A stretch of DNA of 6,060 nucleotides from Chloroflexota bacterium (GTDB lineage Bacteria; Chloroflexota; Limnocylindria; Limnocylindrales; CSP1-4): assembly GCA_021777365.1 (NCBI GenBank), contig JAJYDP010000319.1, positions 1 through 6,060 on the forward strand, written 5' to 3'. Position 1 is the first letter of the stretch; each line of letters opens with the position of its first letter. Below the pieces are notes generated by a model, which saw nothing but the letters and a program-made list of their open reading frames with translations, did no database searches and had not been told where the DNA came from. Made by a program: the position numbers and the translations under genes. Positions 1 through 6,060 of this stretch are shown in pieces.

Positions 1-492
1 CGTGAGGCGGGCGCCGCGGGCAAGGACACCCGCGGCATCCTGCGCGTCCACCAGTTCGACAAGGTCGAGATGGTGCTGTTCGAGCGACCGGCCGACTCGG
101 GCGAGGCACTCGAGTGGCTGACGCGGGCCGCGGAGACTCTGCTGCAGCGGCTCGGGCTGGCCTACCGGGTCAAGCTCATGGCCACCGGCGACATGGGGTT
201 CGTGCAGGCCAGGAAGTACGACCTCGAGGTCTGGGCGCCGGGCGTGGAGCGGTGGCTTGAAGTGAGCTCGGTTTCGAACTTCCGCGACTACCAGGCCCGC
301 CGCATGAACATCCGCTGGCGTCCCGAACCGGGCGCGAAGCCCGAGATCCTGCACACGCTCAACGGATCGGGGCTGGCGCTGGCCCGGACGTTCGCCGCGA
401 TCCTCGAGGTCTACCAGCAGCCGGACGGGTCGGTCGTCGTGCCGCAGGTGCTCCGCCCGTTCCTGGGCGAGCGGATCGGCCCGGCGGCCTGA
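1..492 (+). CDS. serS: Seryl-tRNA synthetase, C-terminal catalytic part (5' truncated by window edge)
   Basis: This is the 3' end of serS, 163 codons in frame from base 1; the start lies outside the window. SerRS is the cytoplasmic class II synthetase that activates serine with ATP and charges tRNA-Ser. The visible part begins inside class II motif 2 ([12 protein letters not shown], followed by RVHQF). It continues through TGDMGF and YDLEVWAPG, the serine/ATP-site block [13 protein letters not shown], and ends with motif 3 ([17 protein letters not shown]) and the usual tail [12 protein letters not shown]. The common SSCSNF block reads SSVSNF here, a mild substitution. The ATG at 70 is internal and not a start, because conserved SerRS sequence continues upstream of it. 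The stop is 8 nt before the peroxiredoxin ATG, so the two are probably cotranscribed. Confidence 0.97.
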   Translation, partial: REAGAAGKDTRGILRVHQFDKVEMVLFERPADSGEALEWLTRAAETLLQRLGLAYRVKLMATGDMGFVQARKYDLEVWAPGVERWLEVSSVSNFRDYQARRMNIRWRPEPGAKPEILHTLNGSGLALARTFAAILEVYQQPDGSVVVPQVLRPFLGERIGPAA

Positions 493-500
493 CCCCTCCC

Positions 501-977
501 ATGGGACTCCCTGCCGTCGGCGACCTCGCCCCCGACTTCACGCTCCGCGACCAGGACAAGCAGCCAATCACGCTGAGTGACCTGCGAGGCGAGCCGGTCA
601 TGCTCGTCTTCTTCCCGCTGGCCTTCAGCTCCATCTGCACGCGCGAGCTGTGCGAGATCCGCGACGACTTCGGCGCCTACGAGCAGCGCGGCGCGACGGT
701 GCTCGGCATAAGTGTCGACTCCACCTACTCGCTGCGGGCCTGGCGGCAGGACCAGGGCTACCGCAACCGGTTCCTCTCCGACCGCTGGCCGGCGGGAGCC
801 GTCGCGAAGCTCTACGGCGTCTGGAACGAGGAACAGGGACAGGCGGATCGGGGGACGTTCATCCTGGACGCGGCCGGCGTGGTCCGCTACGCGGTCCACA
901 ACCCCGCCAGCCAGGCGCGTGACGAGGCGGCGTACGTGGCCGCGCTCGACGCGATGGGCGTGCTCGGGACCGCGTAG
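501..977 (+). CDS. Peroxiredoxin, AhpE-like with a PrxQ/BCP-type second cysteine
   Basis: A 158-aa thiol peroxidase of the AhpC/TSA family, expected to reduce hydrogen peroxide and organic or peroxynitrite substrates in the cytoplasm. The thioredoxin-fold start is clear (VGDLAPDFTLRDQD, residues 6-19). The active-site block is FFPLAFSSIC: Pro39, Ser43 in the usual Thr/Ser position, and peroxidatic Cys46. The catalytic Arg is Arg117 in DRGTFILD. The downstream SDRWPAGAVAKLYGVWNE resembles actinobacterial AhpE. Cys51 lies five residues after Cys46, the CP-x4-CR spacing of atypical 2-Cys PrxQ/BCP enzymes and absent from classical 1-Cys AhpE. The length is complete for the family. The ATG at 501 has no Shine-Dalgarno and sits 8 nt after the serS stop, suggesting translational coupling or SD-independent initiation. 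Confidence 0.93.
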   Translation: MGLPAVGDLAPDFTLRDQDKQPITLSDLRGEPVMLVFFPLAFSSICTRELCEIRDDFGAYEQRGATVLGISVDSTYSLRAWRQDQGYRNRFLSDRWPAGAVAKLYGVWNEEQGQADRGTFILDAAGVVRYAVHNPASQARDEAAYVAALDAMGVLGTA

Positions 978-1063
978 GCGCGTACCGGTTCGGCCCACCC
1001 GATCGAGCAGGGCCACCTGGTCCCAGCCAGTACCGCGCCCGTGACCTTCGGCCCTGTCGAGAG

Positions 1064-1360
1064 GTGCGCCCGGCTGCGGAGACTCCGTCCTCGATGACAG
1101 TTGCGGTGGTCCCCATCGAGCGCGCGGGTCGGCGCCGGTCGCTCGAGGAAACTTCCACGGACCACCTCATCCGGCGCATCCGCTGGCACCGCGCGGTGAA
1201 GCGGGCCAACCCTCGAGGATCGGCGCTCTGGCAGGCGGCCGACCTCCGGGAGCGCTGGTTGATCGCGGTGCTGCATCGCCGGTTCGGGGTCACCACGATC
1301 ACGCCGGACGGCCTCGACTGGCTGATCCTCTGGGAGCGCCAGGCGGACCGGACGGCCTGA
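1064..1360 (+). CDS. Small unrecognised protein (hypothetical)
   Basis: An open frame of 98 codons from GTG 1064, or 88 codons from ATG 1094. I do not recognise a family. From about residue 12 onward the third positions are strongly G/C, and the composition is that of a folded helical protein (hydrophobic runs such as RWLIAVLHRRFGV and GLDWLILWERQ, four Trp), unlike the Arg/Pro-rich translations of the overlapping minus-strand frames. No signal peptide, membrane segment or metal motif is visible. GTG 1064 follows a purine-rich GAGAG; ATG 1094 fits the onset of good codon use better and I slightly prefer it. The gene lies 86 nt after the peroxiredoxin stop on the same strand, so it could belong to that transcription unit. 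The next structure downstream is the riboswitch/terminator region, so its transcript would end by 1576. Confidence 0.55.
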   Translation: MRPAAETPSSMTVAVVPIERAGRRRSLEETSTDHLIRRIRWHRAVKRANPRGSALWQAADLRERWLIAVLHRRFGVTTITPDGLDWLILWERQADRTA

Positions 1361-1474
1361 GCGCCCGTCGTCACGTCCGGCACGCCGCGGACCCTGCCCG
1401 CCGGCTCCCGGGCGCCGTGCGCACCCCGCGCCCCCCCTGCCCGCCCCGCCCGCCCGGCAACCGCTCGGATGCGG
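1361..1474. other. Intergenic stretch with C-rich tract (G-quadruplex potential on - strand)
   Basis: No gene is supported here; long minus-strand frames through it translate to Arg/Ala/Gly-rich low-complexity sequence. Between 1424 and 1457 the plus strand carries runs of C (C4, C7, CCC, CCCC, CCC, CCC) separated by one to three bases, so the minus strand has at least five closely spaced G-runs. This fits a G-quadruplex consensus and lies about 20 nt upstream of the putative -10 element of the riboswitch transcript. Confidence 0.5.
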
Positions 1475-1480
1475 TACGCT
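1475..1480 (+). promoter_or_regulatory. Putative -10 element for the riboswitch transcript
   Basis: TACGCT matches the TAnnnT core of a sigma70-type -10 box and lies 15 nt before the first base of the aptamer's outer stem, giving a start site near 1487 and a short unpaired 5' lead. No convincing -35 is seen at the normal distance. The call rests mainly on position relative to the riboswitch. Confidence 0.35.
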
Positions 1481-1495
1481 CTCGTCCAATCGAAC

Positions 1496-1545
1496 GCGCG
1501 ATGAAGCTCGCGCCGGGTTCCCGCCTCCGCGGGTGATGGCTTCTG
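1496..1545 (+). ncRNA. Fluoride riboswitch aptamer (crcB motif)
   Basis: The fold of the fluoride aptamer can be read directly. Outer stem GCGCG (1496-1500) pairs with CGCGC (1509-1513) around loop AUGAAGCU. After a six-base linker, a second stem CCCGC (1520-1524) pairs with GCGGG (1529-1533) around CUCC. The conserved UGAUG follows (1534-1538). The loop bases GAAGC (1503-1507) form the long-range pseudoknot with GCUUC (1539-1543), extended by U1508-G1538. Element order, loop lengths, AUGA and UGAUG match the known Thermotoga aptamer, while stem and pseudoknot bases differ in a compensating way. The 3' pseudoknot strand is also the 5' arm of the terminator at 1538-1576, so fluoride binding should allow transcription of the downstream genes. 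Confidence 0.9.
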
Positions 1546-1576
1546 GTCGGTGACCGGGAGCCGTTTTCTCTTTTTT
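1538..1576 (+). terminator. Intrinsic terminator, expression platform of the fluoride riboswitch
   Basis: Bases 1538-1548 pair with 1552-1562 in an uninterrupted 11-bp stem (two G-U pairs) closed by the triloop GGT. A T-rich run follows at once (GTTTTCTCTTTTTT, 1563-1576), unusual in this GC-rich DNA. The 5' arm contains GGCUUC, the strand the aptamer needs for its pseudoknot, so terminator and ligand-bound aptamer exclude each other. Without fluoride, transcription should stop here. It may also end upstream transcription from the serS unit. Confidence 0.88.
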
Positions 1577-1658
1577 CCGGCGCTTGTTCCCGGTGCGCGG
1601 GACGGGGGACGGGAGCGTTCGCGCACGGCGGGGGCGATCGGAAGGGGCCCTGCGAGGA

Positions 1659-1808
1659 ATGCCGAAGACAGACGAGACCGCCGCGATCGACGGGCCAGGG
1701 TCGCCCGCCCCGCACGCCGCTGCCTACCTCGCCGGCGACGGCGTCGGCCGCGATCCGTGGTATTCGCCCGAGGTCCCGGGCGTCGGGTCGTCGATATGGT
1801 CGCCGTGA
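1659..1808 (+). CDS. Possible 49-aa ORF, first gene after the fluoride riboswitch
   Basis: A short frame from ATG 1659 to TGA 1806-1808. I recognise no family. About 43 of 49 codons end in G or C, and the peptide is mixed and acidic at first (MPKTDETAAIDGPG), unlike the Arg-rich reading in the frame of the next gene over the same bases. Purine-rich GGAAGGGG lies 11 nt upstream, and GAGGA abuts the ATG. Its TGA overlaps the GTG at 1805 (sequence GTGA), a typical translational-coupling junction, if the next gene starts there. No hydrophobic segment or cysteine is present. It could be a leader peptide or simply untranslated 5' leader; the coding call is tentative. The frame is also open upstream to TTG 1584. 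Confidence 0.4.
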   Translation: MPKTDETAAIDGPGSPAPHAAAYLAGDGVGRDPWYSPEVPGVGSSIWSP

Positions 1809-2514
1809 GCGGCAACGTTGCTGCGGCGCCGCAGCGGGCACGCTCGTCGGCTGGTGAGGACGCCGACCGGCCGCACCCGCTCGGCGACCGGGAGATCCAG
1901 TACTTCTGCTGGTTCGGCGCCGGGGCCATCGACGAGCCGGAGACGAGGGCGCGGCTCTGGCTGGCGTGGGGGATGTGCCACCGCCACGCGCTCGGTTTCC
2001 TGGCCGTGGAGGCGTCCGTTCATCGGGGCTGGCTGTTCCGGCCGGCCGTCGTGTACGAGGACATCATGGACCGCGGCAGGAGCGCCCTGGCGCCACACCG
2101 CCTGTTCGAGCGGGCCCGCGTCGTGGCGTCCCTGCGAGCGGCGGAGCCCTGCCAGCCCTGTGCCCTCGGGCTGTCGCCTGGAGGGCGGGCCGATCCGGGT
2201 TCCGAGGGAATCGTCGAGGAAGGCCGCAGTCTTGACCACGTGCGGGCCTTCGCCGCCGAAACGCGCCGGCTCTGGGAGCCGTGGATCTGTGGGAAGTGCG
2301 CCGGGTCGACCTCCCCGGTCCGCTGCCGGCTGCATCTGCCCGACGATCCTGGCTCGCTGCGCCGTCCCGAACTGCCAGCGTACCGGGCGCTGGTCGACGA
2401 CTTGACGGTTCACCTCGCCGCCTTCGCCCGTTCGTTCGGATGGTCGAGCCGAGGCACCGATACGGCGCGCGACCGGGCCGCGCTCAGGCTGACCGGTTCA
2501 CGCCGACTCGGTGA
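1796..2514 (+). CDS. DUF6062-like cysteine/histidine protein; 3' end uncertain (no in-frame stop here)
   Basis: Starts at ATG 1796 or GTG 1805; above that the frame becomes Arg-rich and reads back into the terminator. About 235 residues look real. Visible blocks are an aromatic REIQYFCWFGAG (residues 32-43), WGMCHRHALGF (Cys61, His64), VVYEDIM (85-91), a CxxC at Cys119/Cys122, a second CxxC at Cys165/Cys168 followed by RCRLHL (Cys177, His180), then HLAAFARSFGWSS and RAALRLTG. This order resembles, from memory, the DUF6062 family of Chloroflexota, whose function is unknown; the paired Cys and His suggest metal binding. It is the main gene behind the fluoride riboswitch. The conserved part ends near 2500, but the frame has no stop until 4055-4057. 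TGA in other frames occurs at 2490 and 2512, so the end given is a guess that assumes a one-base indel. It converges on the minus-strand gene ending at 2498. Confidence 0.6.
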
Positions 2515-3913
2515 GGCCCACTCGCTCAGGCGCCCGGTTACCCTCGCCCGTCACGGCCTCGCCCGGCTCGGCGTTCGTCGAGGCACGATCGGCCCACGCC
2601 CGGCGGAGCAGGCGCAGCAGCCCTGCCGCCGCCGCCGACGTCGTCGCCGGGTACGAGAAGGCGATCGTGCGCGCCCCGGTAGCCGCCCCCGACTGGCTGA
2701 GCTCGACGCGGCCGACGAGCGGCGAGAGCGTGATCGCGATGCCGTCCAGGAGGTCGAGGGCGACCGGGCGGACCTCGCCCGCGTGCAGGAGCGCGAACCG
2801 CGTCCGCGTGAGGCCGACCGTGGTCGCGTGAGGCGCGCCCTCGCGGCGCGGCGCGTAGAACGCCCCCAGGAGTTGCTCGGGCGCCAGGCGCTCCCGCATC
2901 GAGGCAACCTCGCGGGCGGCGTCTTCAGCCTGCCGGAACAGCGTCGCCGGCGCCGCGTCGAAGTCGATCGCGGAAGGTGCGTACCGACGCACCAGCGTCC
3001 GCGTCCCATCCCCGGGCAGGAACCGGAGGAGCAGATCGCGCAGCACCTCGGCCTCCGCCCGCAGCTCCCCCGGCAGCGCGAACCTGGTGCCGCCCCCGCG
3101 GGTCTGGACGTGGAGATCCAGGACATCCTGCCCGGACAGGCGGACGGCTCGCAGCGCCTCCAGTGCGACCAGGCGGGCGTCGACGCCCCAGTCGAAGAGG
3201 TATCGATCGGGCGGCAGGTGGTCGACCATCCAGATCAGCTGCCGGTCGGACAGGAGCAGCAGCCCGGCCCGTCGCTCCGCCCCCCGGCGCGGCCTGCCCA
3301 GGCGCCCGCCGCGGACCGAGTCCGGCGGCCGCTCGATGGCGTACAGGAGCCGCTCGTCGTCGTCGAGCAGCCCCTCGAGACCGCGTATGAAACGCGGCGG
3401 CAGGCGGTCCAGGCGGTACTCCGGGCGGGAGTGGGGCGTGGTGAACCGCGCCTGCCCGGGATCGCCGCCGACCGATCGCCAGGCCCGGCCGCCGAGGATG
3501 CGCCCGGCCTGCCGGCGGACCCGGAAGCGCTGGCGGGCCTCGAGCGCGATCCGCTCGGCCACCGTCGCGTCCACCCACTGCGCGGCCACTGCGCGGGCCA
3601 CCGTCCTGACGACGGGCTCCGGCGGCAGCGCCTGGCCCGCCAGGCGCGTGACCAGCACGGTGCGATCGGTCTCCACCAGGGCCCCGGCGAGCTCGGCAGC
3701 CACGTGACAGCCGGGGAAGCTGGAGCTCGGCAGGGCCACGACCGCGGCCAGCTCGGTCCCGTCGCCGGCGTCGGAGTCGACCAGGTACGCTCGATCGAGA
3801 CCGAGCCACAGTCCACCCGGGCGCGCCGACGTGACGCGCGGAACGTCGGCGGCGACGACCACGTCGAGGCCGGGGCCGAGCGCCTCGTCGATGGCGAGCT
3901 CGACGGTGGTCAT
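2498..3913 (-). CDS. Degenerate pyrophosphatase-like domain fused to tandem bacterial PH-like domains
   Basis: A 471-aa protein without signal peptide or membrane segment. Residues about 5-93 resemble a shortened family I inorganic pyrophosphatase core: LGLDRAYL (37-44) matches the LDRxLY strand, AGDGTELAAV (49-58) falls where DGDPxDxLV belongs, and SFPGCHV (65-71) matches TFPGCxI. Of the metal-binding Asp set only Asp51 is kept, one is Ala49 and one Glu54, so catalysis is doubtful. Residues about 175-300 look like a bacterial PH domain (LLDDDERLLYAIE, then LLLLSDRQLIWMVDHLPP). Residues about 330-445 repeat that pattern (LAPEQLLGAFYA, VGLTRTRFALLHAG). The C-terminal 30 residues are low-complexity. 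The ATG at 3913 overlaps the upstream gene's stop by ATGA, indicating coupling. The gene is second in the fluoride-riboswitch operon. The coding call is secure; domain assignments are from pattern memory. Confidence 0.88.
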   Translation of the reverse strand: MTTVELAIDEALGPGLDVVVAADVPRVTSARPGGLWLGLDRAYLVDSDAGDGTELAAVVALPSSSFPGCHVAAELAGALVETDRTVLVTRLAGQALPPEPVVRTVARAVAAQWVDATVAERIALEARQRFRVRRQAGRILGGRAWRSVGGDPGQARFTTPHSRPEYRLDRLPPRFIRGLEGLLDDDERLLYAIERPPDSVRGGRLGRPRRGAERRAGLLLLSDRQLIWMVDHLPPDRYLFDWGVDARLVALEALRAVRLSGQDVLDLHVQTRGGGTRFALPGELRAEAEVLRDLLLRFLPGDGTRTLVRRYAPSAIDFDAAPATLFRQAEDAAREVASMRERLAPEQLLGAFYAPRREGAPHATTVGLTRTRFALLHAGEVRPVALDLLDGIAITLSPLVGRVELSQSGAATGARTIAFSYPATTSAAAAGLLRLLRRAWADRASTNAEPGEAVTGEGNRAPERVGLTESA

Positions 3914-4410
3914 GGCCGACGCCCCGTGCCGGCGACGTCCGCGCCCGGCTGGCGCTCGTCCTCGGGATGCGGGGCTCGTGGGACCCCGGCCGCGCGCCGC
4001 ACGATCACGGACGGGTGCGAGCGGGCCTCATCGAGGCATGCGTCGGCCGCCGGATGACCGGCAAACGCAGCGAGGGCGCGTACCGCGGCGGCAGCGCGGT
4101 AGGGGTCGTCCCGAAGCCGGGAGAGCCGGCCCAGCGGCTCGATGGCCTGGATTGTCTTCCGTTCGCCCAGCAACCGCGCGGCCAGCATGGCGCTCTCGGT
4201 GTCCGGGTGATCGAGGGCCCACAGGAGGCCGGCGTCGAAGTTCCGGGGAGTCTCCAGCCCGGAGCCGCAACGCTCGCACCGGGTCCGCTCCCAGGAGTTC
4301 AGGGAGTAGCAGGCCGGGCATACGCGAGCCGCACCCTGGCCGTCGCGCGGGTGCCCGCCAACCCTCGCGGCGGCGGAACGCCGCACCGGGTTCGCCGCCA
4401 GGTCAGGCAC
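3910..4410 (-). CDS. Zinc-ribbon protein with HEAT (PBS-lyase-type) repeats
   Basis: A 166-aa protein, first gene of the minus-strand operon. A basic N-terminus is followed by a four-Cys zinc ribbon: Cys31-Cys34 (VCPACYSLN) and Cys45-Cys48 (RCERCGSG). From about residue 55 short helical HEAT-type repeats follow: LLWALDHPDTESAMLAARLLG, then IQAIEPLGRL, then DDPYRAAAAVRALAAFAG, and a final HPSVIVRRAA. Such proteins are usually protein-binding scaffolds; no catalytic motif is visible. The tail after about residue 143 is Pro/Arg-rich. The start is GTG 4410, preceded by GAGGUGGAGG. This ribosome site can be paired off by the riboswitch expression platform, which supports the start. The stop overlaps the next ATG by four bases. 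The partner and the role in fluoride response are unknown. Confidence 0.82.
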   Translation of the reverse strand: MPDLAANPVRRSAAARVGGHPRDGQGAARVCPACYSLNSWERTRCERCGSGLETPRNFDAGLLWALDHPDTESAMLAARLLGERKTIQAIEPLGRLSRLRDDPYRAAAAVRALAAFAGHPAADACLDEARSHPSVIVRRAAGVPRAPHPEDERQPGADVAGTGRRP

Positions 4411-4446
4411 CCTCCACCTCTCGCTGCCGTGCGAAGGAGGTAGAAG
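4411..4446 (-). promoter_or_regulatory. Shine-Dalgarno-sequestering hairpin, expression platform of the second fluoride riboswitch
   Basis: On the minus strand CUUCUACCUC (4446-4437) can pair over ten positions (two G-U) with GAGGUGGAGG (4420-4411), which is the ribosome-binding region directly before GTG 4410. Inside, UCGC (4434-4431) pairs with GCGA (4424-4421) across a two-base bulge, with a six-base loop. The first four bases of the outer arm (CUUC, 4446-4443) are also the 3' strand of the aptamer pseudoknot. Fluoride binding should therefore remove four base pairs and expose the SD. No U-run follows, so control looks translational. Confidence 0.75.
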
Positions 4447-4500
4447 CCGTCAGCGGAACCGCAGGTCGTCGCTCGCGCGACGGGCGGGCTTCATCGCCCG
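4443..4500 (-). ncRNA. Second fluoride riboswitch aptamer (crcB motif), variant with extra hairpin
   Basis: Read on the minus strand, CGGGCG (4500-4495) pairs with CGCCCG (4486-4481) around loop AUGAAGCC, nearly the same as the Thermotoga aptamer. Loop bases GAAGCC (4492-4487) form a perfect six-pair pseudoknot with GGCUUC (4448-4443), and UAC follows as in known examples. The second stem is short, GCG (4462-4460) with CGC (4455-4453), preceded by linker GACCU. Two features are unusual: a small hairpin UCGC-GCGA-GCGA (4480-4469) is inserted between the first stem and that linker, and the conserved UGAUG reads UGACG (4452-4448). It heads the zinc-ribbon/HEAT and pyrophosphatase-like/PH operon. 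Confidence 0.85.
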
Positions 4501-4504
4501 GCGC

Positions 4505-4510
4505 ATTCTA
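4505..4510 (-). promoter_or_regulatory. Putative -10 element for the minus-strand riboswitch operon
   Basis: TAGAAT on the minus strand matches the sigma70 -10 consensus at five of six positions. It lies so that transcription would begin at about 4499, exactly on the first G of the aptamer stem. A TGACA upstream is only 9 nt away, too close for a -35, so no -35 is assigned. Confidence 0.5.
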
Positions 4511-4616
4511 GCTCGCGCCTGTCATCCCGCCCCCGCGAGCGCCGACGCCTCCGCCGCGTGTCATCGCCCCGCCCGCCCGGTCCCGACGGTGTGCGAGGGC
4601 GCGGGCCGTCTGGCCG

Positions 4617-4644
4617 GTGACAGATCCGGCCGGGCGCGTACCCT
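4617..4644 (+). promoter_or_regulatory. Putative sigma70-type promoter of eno
   Basis: GTGACA (4617-4622, five of six to the -35 consensus) and TACCCT (4639-4644, TAnnnT) are separated by 16 bp. Transcription would start near 4651, leaving a leader of about 77 nt before eno. It is divergent from the minus-strand riboswitch promoter, about 110 bp away. Confidence 0.5.
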
Positions 4645-4646
4645 GA

Positions 4647-6032
<1,386 letters not shown>

Positions 6033-6060
6033 TCGGCGGATCGACGCTGCGATCCTGTTG

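Noticed and set aside
859..1929. Long minus-strand reading frames (356 aa; also 200 aa from 1489, and 229 aa from 2413)
   Set aside because: They run through the terminator, riboswitch and well-supported plus-strand genes and translate to Arg/Ala/Gly-rich sequence without motifs, as expected for antisense shadows in GC-rich DNA.
1550..4057. Single 835-aa plus-strand gene
   Set aside because: Its GTG start lies inside the terminator loop, the first 80 and last 500 residues are Arg/Pro-rich low-complexity sequence, and the 3' two-thirds is antisense to a convincing minus-strand gene whose G/C wobble bases explain the lack of stops. Only 1796 to about 2510 looks real.
4433..4441. Strong plus-strand Shine-Dalgarno-like GAAGGAGGT
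   Set aside because: No ATG or GTG follows at a usable distance. It is the complement of the minus-strand anti-SD arm of the riboswitch platform, which explains it fully.
4505..4570. Fluoride-like GGCGATGACA and GGGATGACAGG on the minus strand upstream of the second riboswitch
   Set aside because: They contain GATGA, but no closing stem partner or matching 3' pseudoknot strand lies at the required distance.

Overview
The window is high-GC bacterial DNA (strong G/C preference at third codon positions, GTG starts, a mix of leaderless-looking and Shine-Dalgarno starts). Gene content and style (serS, an AhpE/PrxQ-like peroxiredoxin, a DUF6062-like protein, a zinc-ribbon/HEAT protein, tandem bacterial PH domains, eno) suggest Chloroflexota, perhaps Limnocylindria. 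That placement is inference from memory, not a search. No mobile element, CRISPR array, tRNA or rRNA is visible.

Layout. (1) Positions 1-1360, + strand: the 3' end of serS, a thiol peroxidase 8 nt downstream, and a small unrecognised protein. (2) 1361-1658: a noncoding stretch with a C-rich tract, a putative promoter, a fluoride (crcB-type) riboswitch aptamer at 1496-1545, and an overlapping intrinsic terminator at 1538-1576. (3) 1659-2514, + strand: a possible 49-codon ORF joined by a GTGA overlap to a cysteine-rich DUF6062-like gene, whose frame has no stop where one is expected. (4) 4410-2498, - strand: a two-gene operon (zinc ribbon + HEAT repeats, then a 471-aa protein that starts like a degenerate family I pyrophosphatase and continues with two PH-like domains) joined by an ATGA overlap. 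(5) 4411-4727: a divergent control region holding a second fluoride riboswitch on the - strand that can sequester the operon's Shine-Dalgarno, plus the eno promoter and structured leader on the + strand. (6) 4728-6032: complete enolase gene.

Main result. Two separate fluoride riboswitches, with different expression platforms (transcription terminator versus ribosome-site occlusion), drive two convergent transcription units of uncharacterised proteins. The block lies beside eno, which encodes a classical fluoride-inhibited enzyme, and one controlled protein resembles another fluoride-sensitive enzyme, pyrophosphatase. No fluoride exporter (CrcB/Fluc or CLC-F) is visible. The block is therefore a candidate fluoride-response island with previously unassigned effectors. 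The aptamer assignments rest on specific paired elements seen in the sequence; the effector roles are inference.
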